Shown here in pieces: positions 55,734 through 64,000 of a DNA stretch of 64,000 bases. Location of the stretch: contig JAQGOG010000141.1 of assembly GCA_028293765.1 (NCBI GenBank), positions 106,726 to 170,725 on the forward strand, read 5' to 3'. The notes below the pieces were generated by a model that was given only the letters and a program-made list of their open reading frames with translations, was not told the DNA's origin and made no database searches. This stretch comes from Gammaproteobacteria bacterium. Its GTDB lineage: Bacteria > Pseudomonadota > Gammaproteobacteria > Steroidobacterales > Steroidobacteraceae. How positions within the stretch are numbered: position 1 is the first letter of the stretch; each line of letters begins with the position of its first letter. Both the position numbers and the translations under genes were made by a program.

Positions 55734-56639
55734 ATGCTCGACAGGCCCCAAACTCTCCCATTCCATATTGTCGACGTTTTCGCCGTTGAGCCGCTGACGG
55801 GCAATCCGCTCGCCGTCGTGGAAGGCGGGGAAGATCTGACTCTCGACCTTCTTCAGCGAATAGCGCGGGAGTTCAACCAGTCGGAGACCACGTTTCTCAT
55901 GCGTCCGACGCGACCGAACGCAGACTGGCGCTTACGCTCTTTCACGGCAGCGGGGGCGGAAGTGTTCGGCGCGGGTCACAACGCACTTGGCGCATGGTGG
56001 TGGCTTGCCGAAGCGGGAAAGCTCGCTCTTACCGCAAGCGCGACGGTATTTCACCAGGAAATAGGTGACCGCGTACTCCCCGTAACCATTGCGCAATCGG
56101 GAGGGCAGCTCGAAAGAGTCGTCATGGAGCAGGAAGCGCCCATAGCCCGCAGACAGTTGGAAGATCTTGCCCCGCTCGCAGCGTCACTGGGCTTGGCCGT
56201 GGGCGACCTGGTGGTGGACCGTGCACCCTGTCAGGTTGTTTTCACCGGCGCGCCTCACCTGATGGTGCCACTCCGGAACCGTGAAGCGGTCGACCGGATT
56301 CAGCCCGACGCCAGAGCCTTGCTCGCCGTGCTGCAAGGTGTCGGCGGCGAAGGATGTTATGTTTTCAGCCTGGATCCGCGGCAGACCGGCGCTGTCGCCT
56401 ATGCTCGGTTTTTCAATCCGACGGTTGGGATCCGGGAAGATCCCGCTACCGGCACCGCTGCGGGCCCCTTGGCCGCGCACCTGGTGGCACATGGCCTGGC
56501 CAGACCGGCGCAGCCGATCGTGATCGAACAAGGGACGGCGATGGGTCGCACGAGCCTGATCCGGGTAGAGGTTCGCGCCGACACCGTAAAAATCTCCGGC
56601 CGCGGTGTTGTGGTAGCCAGCGGCCACCTGACCCTATAG
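55734..56639 (+). CDS. PhzF-family isomerase
   Basis: 301 residues. The start [20 protein letters not shown], the active-site glutamate in FNQSETTFL, a variant [12 protein letters not shown] and the C-terminal [19 protein letters not shown] are typical of the PhzF/diaminopimelate-epimerase-fold family. Members are isomerases with mostly unknown substrates. An AGGA box lies before the ATG. The divergent LysR gene that would normally control it is broken, so its regulation may be altered or constitutive. Confidence 0.9.
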   Translation: MLDRPQTLPFHIVDVFAVEPLTGNPLAVVEGGEDLTLDLLQRIAREFNQSETTFLMRPTRPNADWRLRSFTAAGAEVFGAGHNALGAWWWLAEAGKLALTASATVFHQEIGDRVLPVTIAQSGGQLERVVMEQEAPIARRQLEDLAPLAASLGLAVGDLVVDRAPCQVVFTGAPHLMVPLRNREAVDRIQPDARALLAVLQGVGGEGCYVFSLDPRQTGAVAYARFFNPTVGIREDPATGTAAGPLAAHLVAHGLARPAQPIVIEQGTAMGRTSLIRVEVRADTVKISGRGVVVASGHLTL

Positions 56640-56881
56640 CGGGCGTAAAGATTCGAAACCTGAAGGTGTCGCAGACCAGCTCGTTTTGCGACGACTCATC
56701 CGCGCGAGTAGTGTCCGCCAGTGTGCGATACCTCGCCGTTCCCCGGCTATCGTTCAGATTCATGAATACTGATTTCGTATTTCCGCTCTTTGAGCGGAAC
56801 ATTGCGAACAATACACTGCTTTGGTTCCGGTCAATGGCGCCGGCCCACGGGTCTAATCCCGCCACGAAACGTAGGAAAGCA

Positions 56882-57208
56882 ATGACTCCCGAGATCAAGC
56901 ACGTCACCGACACCACTTTTGACAGTGAAGTCCTCCAATCACCGGTTCCGGTTCTCGTCGACTACTGGGCCGAGTGGTGCGGCCCCTGCAAGATGATCGC
57001 GCCAGCACTCGACGAGTCGGTCGCGACTTATGCTGGGCGCTTAGGAATCGCTAAACTCAACATCGACGAAAACCCGTCGGTACCCGCTCGATATCATGTG
57101 CGCGGCATCCCGACGCTCATGCTTTTCAAGAACGGAACGGTGGCGGCTACGAAGATCGGCGCTCTATCCCGGTCGCAGCTGACGGCATTCATCGACGCTA
57201 ACTTGTGA
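56882..57208 (+). CDS. trxA: Thioredoxin
   Basis: 108 residues from the ATG at 56882; the longer frame is a leader without homology. The fold is complete: [33 protein letters not shown] with the redox pair C33/C36, [28 protein letters not shown] with the cis-proline, and a C-terminal helix. It reduces protein disulfides in the cytoplasm. The gene is monocistronic, 240 bp after phzF. Confidence 0.96.
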   Translation: MTPEIKHVTDTTFDSEVLQSPVPVLVDYWAEWCGPCKMIAPALDESVATYAGRLGIAKLNIDENPSVPARYHVRGIPTLMLFKNGTVAATKIGALSRSQLTAFIDANL

Positions 57209-57257
57209 CCCTTCCCGTGAGGCAGTCGAACTCGCCTCTCGAGACCATTGAATGATC

Positions 57258-57299
57258 ACTGCACTCTGGCCGGCATCGCCGGGCCGGCCAGAGTGCAGT
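57258..57299. terminator. Perfect 17-bp stem hairpin
   Basis: ACTGCACTCTGGCCGGC (57258-57274) is mirrored exactly by 57283-57299, leaving an 8-nt loop. It lies 50 bp after the thioredoxin stop and just beyond the stop codon of the minus-strand Cache-domain remnant. It probably ends both converging transcripts, though no T-run follows on either strand. Confidence 0.6.
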
Positions 57300-57304
57300 C
57301 CCGC

Positions 57305-57445
57305 TTATTCGTACGTGCCAGCCATCAAGATCAAACCGTCGCGCACCGCCCAGTACCCGATCTTGTGCTCGATCTTCCCGCTGTTCGGGTTCTCCCGCCT
57401 GTAGGTGACCCAGCCGTCAGGCTGCGACTTGGCTGCCTGTATTGA
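57305..57445 (-). pseudogene. 3' remnant of a Cache-domain (chemoreceptor or sensor) gene
   Basis: On the minus strand, ending at TAA 57305-57307, the frame reads QPDGWVTYRRENPNSGKIEH followed by KIGYWAVRDGLILMAGTYE. This is the end of a single Cache domain (family form GWVxYxxxNPxTGKxExKxxYxxxxxxxxxxxGxY). Upstream the frame loses similarity within a few codons and is closed by a TAG near 57470. A gene of several hundred codons has been lost, leaving its last 45. The terminator-like hairpin follows it. Confidence 0.6.
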
Positions 57446-57536
57446 GCGCTCGCCCGTCGCTCGAAGGGGTTCGAAACTCGTGTTTCGGCTCTGCTATATT
57501 CGATGTCTGCGAGCTGCGCACTTATTGGGGGATGAG

Positions 57537-58163
57537 ATGAACCGATTCGAGCAAGCCGTATATGACTGCATGAAGCCTACCGCGAAGCTTCTGGAACGAA
57601 CGACAGACCCGCTGCATCGGGCAATCCTTCTCAACTTCTGGCGGCATGTGCACCTGGAGGGCGCGGGAGAGTACGACAAGATCCTGGCGCCCGACATGGT
57701 GGTGGATCACCCCGTATACCGCGTGACCTGGGGTGCGAATCCGACCGTCATCGAAGGAAAAGAAGGCGTGCGCGCCTTTTACAACAGCGTCGGCGAGGCC
57801 GTGCTGTGGCACTCCGATGATCGCCTCGCAGTTGAGTCCTGGGGGATCTGCGATGAGATCACCTTCCATCAGCTCGCCATGGGCTCGGACCTCAGGCTCA
57901 TCGGCTATGAAGTCGCGCACGCAGACAGGCTGTATCACGTGCACAGCCGCCAGGCATTCATCTGGCCTTACGACGAGCGGGCCCGACTTGTCGGCGAGCA
58001 CCTGTACGAGGACAAGACCAGCCTGCGCATCGAGGAAGTTGCTCAATCGGAAGCAATCACGCCTGCGCGTGTACGCGAGATTCACCGTGAGCAGCTCGGC
58101 AAGCTCGAAGCGGAGCGCGGGCCCAACTTCTGGGTGCTGGGTAGAGGCGCCACCCACCTGTAG
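57537..58163 (+). CDS. NTF2/SnoaL-like protein of unknown function
   Basis: 208 residues from the ATG at 57537, with a GGGGGATGAG ribosome site directly upstream; the frame opens 44 codons earlier without conserved content. The core ILLNFWRHVHLEGAGEYDKILAPDMVVDHPVYRV, with GKEGVRAFYNSV, resembles SnoaL-like/NTF2-like small barrels. These act as cyclases, isomerases or ligand binders. The N- and C-terminal extensions are not recognised. It appears monocistronic. Confidence 0.65.
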   Translation: MNRFEQAVYDCMKPTAKLLERTTDPLHRAILLNFWRHVHLEGAGEYDKILAPDMVVDHPVYRVTWGANPTVIEGKEGVRAFYNSVGEAVLWHSDDRLAVESWGICDEITFHQLAMGSDLRLIGYEVAHADRLYHVHSRQAFIWPYDERARLVGEHLYEDKTSLRIEEVAQSEAITPARVREIHREQLGKLEAERGPNFWVLGRGATHL

Positions 58164-58552
58164 CAAAGTTACCCAGGCCAACCAGGTATCTGCAGAAAAC
58201 TTAAGTATCTATGTCGTCAGAGACGGCGGGCCTTGGGCGGGCCTTGAACAGGGAAACGCCGCAGCTTTTGGAACCCGCAGCTTTACCTCACCCAGTGCGC
58301 GCTGGCACTGGCCGGCTCTACCATTAACCGCATCTGATCCCTGCGCTTCCCTTCGTCAGCGCGCAGCACTCCCAGCGCCGCCGGTGTATCGTCCGACATG
58401 TGGTCTCGCTCATGGTTCGGCAGCGTTGTGCGCTGACTCCTATTTGACCAGCGTGAGGCCACCGCCTCGGGAATGCGCTAAAGAAACGTTACGTCATTCC
58501 CAGGGCCGCACCATATCCGCGTGTCACCTCACAACGCCATAGGAGCAGCCTG
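58164..58552. other. 389-bp intergenic region upstream of the M14 peptidase gene
   Basis: No gene recognised on either strand. The sequence contains a short direct duplication (GGGCCTTG twice near 58230-58250) and ends in a clear AGGAG ribosome site 9 bp before the ATG at 58553. The promoter of the peptidase gene must lie here. Confidence 0.5.
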
Positions 58553-61126
58553 ATGAAGAGAATCGGTGTCCTGGTTTGCCTCGTTTTAAGCCTGGTAACG
58601 CAGGCCTTGGCCCAGACGAAGCACATCACCCCACCCGTAGAGGAATTTGGGTTCGAGCCGGGAACAGATCGCAAGCTGGCGGACTGGACGCAGCTGACGG
58701 CCTACTACCAGAAGCTTGCAGCGGAGTCGGAGCGCGTTCGCTATCAGGAGCTCGGCAAGACGATGGAAGGCCGCCCGTTTGTGATGCTCACCGTCTCCGC
58801 GCCCGAGAATCTCGCTCATCTGGCGGAATATAAAGAAATTGTCACCAGGCTGTCGGACCCTCGAACGACCTCGCCGGAGGAGGCGAAGTCTCTGGTCGCT
58901 CGTGGCAAGACGGTCATGATCATTACCTTCAACATCCACTCGACGGAGATTGCGAGCGCGCAGACCGCTGCCGCATTTGCTTACCGCATGGCGAGCTCAA
59001 ACGATCCGGACGTGATGACGACGCTCCAGAACGTCATTCTGCTGCTGGTGCCTTCCCAGAATCCGGATGGCGAGCAACTCGTGGTCGATTGGTACAAGAA
59101 GACTCTGGGTACGCCTGCGGAGGGCTCGAATCCTCCGGTGCTCTACGCGAAGTACGTAGGCCATGACGACAACCGTGACTGGGTTGGACTGACGCAGCTC
59201 GAGACACAGCATACGGCCAGGGCGATCAACGAATGGCATCCGCAAATCCTCTACGATCTGCACCAGCAGGGCGCTGACGCGCCCCGTATCTACTTGCCAC
59301 CATGGGTCGACCCCATCGATCCAAACGTCGACCCGCTGCTGGTGTCCTCGATGAATGCTCTGGGCATGCGAACAGCGCACGACATTTCATCCACGGGAAA
59401 GGCGGGCGTGTTGGTCAATGGCGTGTATGACTTCTGGTCGCCGCTGCGTGACTACATTTCACTCCACAACGGCTTGCGCATTCTGACGGAGTCGGCGAGC
59501 GCCAACCTTGCTTCGCCGATCGAGGTTCCGTTTGAGAAGCTGGGCACGGGCATCGGGTACAACGCGAAGGTCGCAACGTGGAACTATCCGGATCCGTGGA
59601 AGGGTGGGACCTGGCACTTGGGCGACATTGTCGCGTATCAAATGGTTGCTCTGGAGTCGATGACGAAGACTGCAGCCATTGACCGTGAGCGCTTCCTCAC
59701 GGACTTCTACACGGTGAGTTCGCATGCTGTGCACCCGTCGTCGGGTCCTTATGCATATGTGATTTCGCCGCAGCAGACCGATCCGGCTATGACGGTGCGT
59801 TTGGCCAAGACGCTGTTCGATGCCGGTGTCGAGGTAATGCAGGCGACCTCCCCATTCCAGGCGGGTGGCAAGACTTACCCCGCCGGCAGCTATATTGTGA
59901 CTCTCGATCAGCCGTATCGCAGTTTCGCCAAGACAGTGCTGGAGCGGCAGAACTATCCGGATATCCGCGAGTATCCCGGCGGTCCACCGCAGCGTCCGTA
60001 TGATGTGACATCGACTTCACTGCCATTGTTCTTCGATGTGAAGGCCGATGCGATCGCTGAGAAGTTCACTGCGGAAGCGCACAAGCTCGATGCGATTACG
60101 CCTGTCGTGGGGCAGGTGGAGCCTGGCTCCGCGCAAGGCTATCTGCTCGACGACCGCAGAAACAGTAGTCTGTATGCGCTATTTAGCCTGCTGAGCGAGG
60201 GTGTGAAGGCCTATCGCCTGACCGATCCTGGTCATGATCCGGGAACCATCTACATCCCGCGGCAAGCTGGACTCAGCGCGAAGCTGGCTGCTGCAGCGAA
60301 AAAGTTCGCAGTGGACTTCAAGCCTGCAACAGCTGCCGTCGCCGGCAGCGCGCTAAAAATGGAAGCACCCCGTGTCGGCCTCTACAAGAGCTGGATTGCT
60401 TCGCTCGATGAGGGTTGGACGCGCTTCATCTTTGATAGGAATGGGATTCCGTACCAGACGGTGGTCGATGCGGACATCCGCAAGGGAAACCTGAGGAAGC
60501 ATTTCGACGCGATCATTCTGCCCGACAACCGGGCGGAGGCGATCCTGGAGGGCCGCTCCGGTGGCGGACGCGACGGACCGAATCGGCTCACTATGCCGCA
60601 GGTTCCGCAGGAGTATCGTGGAGGGCTTGGGCCGGAAGGCACGGCTGCGTTGCAGGCATTTGTGGAAGCAGGCGGAACGATCATCACGCAGAACAAGGCG
60701 GCCGATGTGTACGCGAGAAACGACAATCCGAACTTTACGAATGCGCTCAACGGCGTACCCCCGAAGGAGTTTTACTGCCCCGGCTCCATCCTGGAGATCG
60801 CGGTCGATACTTCCAGCCCGATCGCGTTCGGCTCTTCTGCCACCGTACCGATCTTTTTTGAGACGGGGCCGACCTTCAAGGTCTCGGGCGATGCGAAGTC
60901 GATCGCTCGCTACGCTAACGACAAGCCTCTCCTGAGCGGTTGGATTCTCGGTGGCAAATACCTGGATGGCACCTCAGCGATCGCTGAGGCGCCCATGGGG
61001 AAGGGCCGCGTCATCTCCTTTGGGTTCATCCCAACGTACCGCGGGCTAAGCGAGGTGACTTACAAATTCCTGCTCAATGCGATGCTCTACTCTCGCTCGA
61101 GCACTGCAACTGTGAGCGCGAACTGA
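58553..61126 (+). CDS. Secreted M14-family zinc carboxypeptidase
   Basis: 857 residues with a signal peptide (LVCLVLSLVTQALA). The M14 domain (about 45-380) has zinc ligands H129 and E132 (NIHSTE) and H237 (DLHQQG), plus NPDG and DNRDW for substrate carboxylate and catalysis, and a candidate catalytic glutamate in ILTESASANL. The C-terminal half (about 390-857) is a multi-domain extension ending in a GATase1-like fold (IILPDNRAEAILEGRSGG, FVEAGGTIITQNKAADVY), known from large bacterial M14 proteins. It removes C-terminal residues from peptides in the periplasm or outside the cell. The gene's codons look somewhat less GC-rich than its neighbours, a hint of transfer. Confidence 0.92.
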   Translation: MKRIGVLVCLVLSLVTQALAQTKHITPPVEEFGFEPGTDRKLADWTQLTAYYQKLAAESERVRYQELGKTMEGRPFVMLTVSAPENLAHLAEYKEIVTRLSDPRTTSPEEAKSLVARGKTVMIITFNIHSTEIASAQTAAAFAYRMASSNDPDVMTTLQNVILLLVPSQNPDGEQLVVDWYKKTLGTPAEGSNPPVLYAKYVGHDDNRDWVGLTQLETQHTARAINEWHPQILYDLHQQGADAPRIYLPPWVDPIDPNVDPLLVSSMNALGMRTAHDISSTGKAGVLVNGVYDFWSPLRDYISLHNGLRILTESASANLASPIEVPFEKLGTGIGYNAKVATWNYPDPWKGGTWHLGDIVAYQMVALESMTKTAAIDRERFLTDFYTVSSHAVHPSSGPYAYVISPQQTDPAMTVRLAKTLFDAGVEVMQATSPFQAGGKTYPAGSYIVTLDQPYRSFAKTVLERQNYPDIREYPGGPPQRPYDVTSTSLPLFFDVKADAIAEKFTAEAHKLDAITPVVGQVEPGSAQGYLLDDRRNSSLYALFSLLSEGVKAYRLTDPGHDPGTIYIPRQAGLSAKLAAAAKKFAVDFKPATAAVAGSALKMEAPRVGLYKSWIASLDEGWTRFIFDRNGIPYQTVVDADIRKGNLRKHFDAIILPDNRAEAILEGRSGGGRDGPNRLTMPQVPQEYRGGLGPEGTAALQAFVEAGGTIITQNKAADVYARNDNPNFTNALNGVPPKEFYCPGSILEIAVDTSSPIAFGSSATVPIFFETGPTFKVSGDAKSIARYANDKPLLSGWILGGKYLDGTSAIAEAPMGKGRVISFGFIPTYRGLSEVTYKFLLNAMLYSRSSTATVSAN

Positions 61127-61215
61127 TCGTTCAGGGCTGGTGCTGCACCTCTGCGCCTCCGGGTTGGGCACCATAGGGATTGCGAACGTGCTTGCCGTCG
61201 ATATGGAGATGTCTC

Positions 61216-62598
61216 ATGCAGTATGGCTGCCGGGTCTGGGCATTGTCGCTATGGATTACGGTCGCGACACCGACCGTCTTTGCGACGGAGTCTGCGCTTA
61301 CCGGCGTGGACGCCAAGGAAGCGCGCCAGCTGGCAACACGGGTGAGAGAGGAATTCCTGCAGGCCTGGCGGAACTACGAGAGCCTTGCCTGGGGTCACGA
61401 TGAACTGCAACCACTGAGCAAGACGCCTCGCGACTGGTACGGCCAGTCTTTGCTAATGACTCCGGTTGATGCACTGGATACGCTGATGCTCATGGGCCTG
61501 AAGGACGAGGCCGACAAGACCCGCAAGCTCATTGACACGCAGCTGTCCTTCGATAGGGACGTCTACGTCAAGAACTTCGAGATCACCATTCGCATGCTGG
61601 GCGGGCTCCTGTCAGCGTACGAGTTGAGTGGCGACAGCCGGCTGCTGGCGCTGGCGCAGGATCTGGGCAAGCGTCTGCTGCCGGCCTTCAACTCGCCCAC
61701 GGGCTTGCCCTACCAGTACGTCAATCTGCACACGGGCAAGGTGCGCGGCGCGGCGACAAACCCTGCGGAGACAGGTAGTTTGTTGCTGGAGTTCGGCACA
61801 TTGAGCAAACTCACGGGCGAGCGTGTGTATTTCGACAAGGCGAAACGTGCACTCGTGGAGACCCACAGACGCCGTTCCGACATTGGCCTAGTGGGCGACG
61901 GGATCGATGTCGAGACCGGTAAATGGATCAGCACAGACTCTCATATCAGCGGTGGCATCGACTCCTATTACGAGTACCTGTGGAAATGCTGGAAACTGTT
62001 CGGCGACAAAGATTGCCTCAACATGTGGAATGACAGCATCGTTGTCGTGGATAAATACCTCGCGGACAGTGCCAACGGCGAACTATGGTACGGGCACTCG
62101 GATATGAACACCGGCAAGCGCACGAGCACGCAGTACGGCGCGCTGGACGCCTTCTTCCCGGCAGTGCTCGCCTTTGCCGGCCAGCTGGACCGCGCGCGAC
62201 GCCTTCAAGACTCTTCCTTCAAGATGTGGAACCTGTATGGGGTCGAACCGGAGGTGCTCGACTACCGCAGCAAGAGGGTGAAGGATCCCACGTACGCCCT
62301 GCGTCCGGAGATAGTCGAGTCCACCTATTACCTGTACCGACTCACCGGCCAACCGCTGTATCGGTCTATGGGCCGGAGCATGTTTACAAGCTTCGTGAAA
62401 TATTGTCGTACCGGCAACGGTTATGCGGCACTTCAAAGCGTCATCACGAAGGAACGAAAAGACGAAATGCAAAGCTTCGTGTTCGCCGAGACCTTCAAGT
62501 ATTTCTACCTGCTGTTCGCGCCTCCAGCAACGCTCGCTTTCGACCGCATCGTATTCAATACCGAAGCCCATCCGTTGCGACGAATCGTAACGAGATGA
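61216..62598 (+). CDS. Glycoside hydrolase family 47 (class I alpha-mannosidase-like), exported
   Basis: 460 residues from the ATG at 61216 (GGAGA upstream); the frame allows 12 more codons. The signal segment is WALSLWITVATPTVFA. The (alpha/alpha)7 barrel shows family 47 blocks: LLMTPVDALDTLMLMGL, FEITIRMLGGLLSAYELSGD, SGGIDSYYEYLWK, LRPEIVESTYYLYRLTGQ, SFVFAETFKYFYLLFAP and the terminal IVFNTEAHPL. The threonine and glutamates in these blocks bind calcium and the catalytic water. GH47 enzymes trim alpha-1,2-mannose; they are common in eukaryotes and uncommon in bacteria. The end of the gene runs into a DUF5131 fragment. Confidence 0.93.
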   Translation: MQYGCRVWALSLWITVATPTVFATESALTGVDAKEARQLATRVREEFLQAWRNYESLAWGHDELQPLSKTPRDWYGQSLLMTPVDALDTLMLMGLKDEADKTRKLIDTQLSFDRDVYVKNFEITIRMLGGLLSAYELSGDSRLLALAQDLGKRLLPAFNSPTGLPYQYVNLHTGKVRGAATNPAETGSLLLEFGTLSKLTGERVYFDKAKRALVETHRRRSDIGLVGDGIDVETGKWISTDSHISGGIDSYYEYLWKCWKLFGDKDCLNMWNDSIVVVDKYLADSANGELWYGHSDMNTGKRTSTQYGALDAFFPAVLAFAGQLDRARRLQDSSFKMWNLYGVEPEVLDYRSKRVKDPTYALRPEIVESTYYLYRLTGQPLYRSMGRSMFTSFVKYCRTGNGYAALQSVITKERKDEMQSFVFAETFKYFYLLFAPPATLAFDRIVFNTEAHPLRRIVTR

Positions 62599-62725
62599 GT
62601 GGGTGGAAGAAGTCTTTCGCCGCTGCCGCCGCGCCGACGTACCGTTCTTTTTCAAGCAGTGGGGCGGCGTTCAGAAGCATCGGACCGGTCGCAAGCTCTT
62701 CGGGTGCATCTATGACGAGATGCCT
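62591..62725 (+). pseudogene. C-terminal fragment of a DUF5131 (phage Gp37/Gp68-like) gene
   Basis: In a frame different from the mannosidase, the sequence reads DEWVEEVFRRCRRADVPFFF, then KQWGG and RTGRKLFGCIYDEMP. This matches the C-terminus of DUF5131 proteins (W-V-x-x-I-x-x-x-C-x-x-A-x-V-P-F-F-F-K-Q-W-G-G, later DEMP). The first 190 or so residues of the family are absent. The fragment starts inside the last three codons of the mannosidase gene, so a deletion or insertion joined the two. DUF5131 genes are often found in phage or defence islands. Confidence 0.65.
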
Positions 62726-62857
62726 GTCTGGCGTCAACTACAAATGCCAGCCAGATTTCCGGTAGACGTTGCAAGCATCCCAGCGGTAGACCTTGCCTGG
62801 TCGACGCGCTTTGAATGCTTCGCGAGGTCACGTCGCCCGTGCGCGCGCTCCTGCAGC

Positions 62858-64000
62858 TCAGCTGTCCGGCTCAGCGCCAATCAGTTCGCCCAAAAGTTCC
62901 GCGAGCGGCCGCAATTGTTCCCTGCGCTCCTCAAGAACAACCCGAGTAAGCGGCTCAACGTCACGGGTATTCACGAACGAGTGACGACCCTCAGTGAAGT
63001 GAACGATTGCGTCATCCAGCAGACGTTTTCCATGAGTCCATTCAATTGGATTCCGGACAATCGACTCAGGCGTGATTTCACCGTGCGCGTACGCTCGGCT
63101 AGCAATATTTGCGTCGAGCCACTCCCGAACTGCTGCGGACTGCAGACGTTCGAGGTCAGCGCGCTGCGCTTGGGTTCTATCCTCGGCATCGAACAGAAAA
63201 CCCACTGTAGGCGGAACCAACGCGCTCGCTTTGGAGAGCTGACGGTAAATATCGATGGTTTCCTGGCGCCTCCTCTTGTCGAATGCGCCCGTAGAGTGCA
63301 CAGGAACGAGCACTGTGCCTTCATGACTTGGAAAGAATGCGCTGAGAATCAAACGGAAACAATAGACGTCGCTCGGCCCTTCGCACCAGATAACGCGATC
63401 GTAACCAAAGACATCGGAAAGACGCGCGCCAACCAAAGCGAGTGCTACACTCGACGTCCGCGAATCGCCTCCTTCGAACTGAGTCGCGGCGGATTGCTCC
63501 CTCTCCCATTCGAGCATCACCGTTGCCGCCGACCCGATCTCACTCATAACCTCCGGCGAGTGAGTTGCAATGATGTACTGGTGCTTTGGGAACCGCTTCA
63601 GAATCTTGATGAGTGTCCGCGATGCCTGCGGATGCAGAAAGCTGTTTGGTTCGTCTATCAATAATACGTGCGGTGAGTCAGTAGTAACTACGACATACAG
63701 AATAGCGAGAACCTGCGCCACACCTGATCCAGTCCGAAGTAGTGGAACTGCGAGATCGCCTCGCCTCATGCTTGGACGCAACGACGAAACACGCACTTCC
63801 TGCTCATTCTGACTCAATGGCACAACGATTACGTTTTGGACATCCGGAAGGACTTCAGCCACGAGTGCCAGGTACTCACTATATCGGTCCCTATCCGCCT
63901 GCAGATTCTGAAGGACCTCCGGCAAATTCGACGCGTCGGGTGCGAGGCGAGTGACAGTGCCGTAGAGGCCTCTTCCTCTGCGCAACCGCTCCGCATCGAA
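62858..64000 (-). CDS. AAA ATPase with TOPRIM domain, OLD-family-like (partial, N-terminus beyond window)
   Basis: The last 380 residues are visible; the frame is open to the window edge. LLRTGSGVAQVLAILYVVV is followed by Walker B HVLLIDEPNSFLHPQASRTL and the H-motif IIATHSPEVM, so the Walker A half lies outside. The C-terminal part has a TOPRIM-like core: the glutamate in VIWCEGPSDVYCF and the aspartates in FLFDAEDRT. OLD-family nucleases of this design act in phage defence (for example P2 Old, GajA), but others have housekeeping roles. The adjacent DUF5131 fragment suggests an accessory or defence island edge. Confidence 0.8.
   Translation of the reverse strand, partial: FDAERLRRGRGLYGTVTRLAPDASNLPEVLQNLQADRDRYSEYLALVAEVLPDVQNVIVVPLSQNEQEVRVSSLRPSMRRGDLAVPLLRTGSGVAQVLAILYVVVTTDSPHVLLIDEPNSFLHPQASRTLIKILKRFPKHQYIIATHSPEVMSEIGSAATVMLEWEREQSAATQFEGGDSRTSSVALALVGARLSDVFGYDRVIWCEGPSDVYCFRLILSAFFPSHEGTVLVPVHSTGAFDKRRRQETIDIYRQLSKASALVPPTVGFLFDAEDRTQAQRADLERLQSAAVREWLDANIASRAYAHGEITPESIVRNPIEWTHGKRLLDDAIVHFTEGRHSFVNTRDVEPLTRVVLEERREQLRPLAELLGELIGAEPDS

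Noticed and set aside
57455..57480. GGGTTCGAAACTC resembling a tRNA T-arm
   Set aside because: No matching acceptor, D- or anticodon arms around it.
62415..62430. GGTTATGCGG in the mannosidase gene resembling a dyad arm
   Set aside because: It lies in coding sequence, and the facing arm (GGCAAC) has wrong sequence and spacing.
62603..63664. Long plus-strand frame (353 codons) opposite the AAA/TOPRIM gene
   Set aside because: Beyond the short DUF5131 end it is the antisense shadow of the minus-strand ATPase and has no protein-like content.

Overview
The window is GC-rich chromosomal DNA of a Gram-negative proteobacterium. Supporting signs are a TonB-dependent outer-membrane receptor, Tat-type signals, a lipoprotein, LysR regulators and a Bat-type MoxR/VWA system. 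The mix (class IV D-amino-acid transaminase, M81 peptidases, YeiH/YeiE pair, panB next to zwf) fits a gammaproteobacterium of the Xanthomonadales/Nevskiales/Steroidobacterales kind, but taxonomy is inference. I see no rRNA, tRNA, CRISPR array, transposase or integrase.

Layout. 0-10.9 kb: the 3' end of zwf, panB, a GT9 glycosyltransferase, a secreted protein, an MFS/lipoprotein pair, a YciI-like/ECF42 sigma pair, and an acyltransferase-LytS/LytT operon. 11-24.4 kb: a decayed molybdenum hydroxylase remnant, a cytochrome c/pentaheme cytochrome pair, HAD and SWEET-like genes, a cytochrome b561/catalase-like pair, YeiH with a divergent LysR, a cupin, a TPR protein and a Tat-exported phospholipase C. 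25-50 kb: the most interesting region, described below. 50-64 kb: an SDR with a zinc-ribbon-like N-terminus, a hybrid histidine kinase, a broken LysR beside phzF, thioredoxin, an M14 carboxypeptidase, a bacterial GH47 alpha-mannosidase, a DUF5131 fragment and a truncated AAA/TOPRIM (OLD-like) gene running off the window.

The 25-50 kb block looks like one regulon for taking up and degrading D-glutamate or gamma-glutamyl / D-amino-acid peptides. It holds two close paralogues of a Tat-exported M81 (MlrC-type) metallopeptidase, a D-amino-acid transaminase, a DUF1611 protein plus an enolase-superfamily epimerase (the DgcN/DgcA D-glutamate route), a TonB receptor with a CapA-type protein, a LysR regulator, a dicarboxylate/glutamate symporter and a tandem Asp/Glu racemase. 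Interleaved with them is a Bat-like MoxR-DUF58-VWA-VWA-TPR set, split into two convergent operons, with an EF-hand-bearing HupE/UreJ-family membrane protein. A 19-bp dyad, GCATAAC-N5-GTTATGC (a LysR-type T-N11-A site), recurs in front of these transcription units. Four copies carry a TTGGC-containing -35-like box at exactly the same 23-bp offset, which places the dyad near -64, the usual position of a LysR recognition site. This ties the MoxR/VWA operon and one MlrC copy to the same regulatory circuit as the D-glutamate genes and the TonB receptor.

Broken genes and fragments (molybdenum hydroxylase, LysR, Cache-domain, DUF5131) lie mainly at the edges of cassettes and mark past rearrangements.
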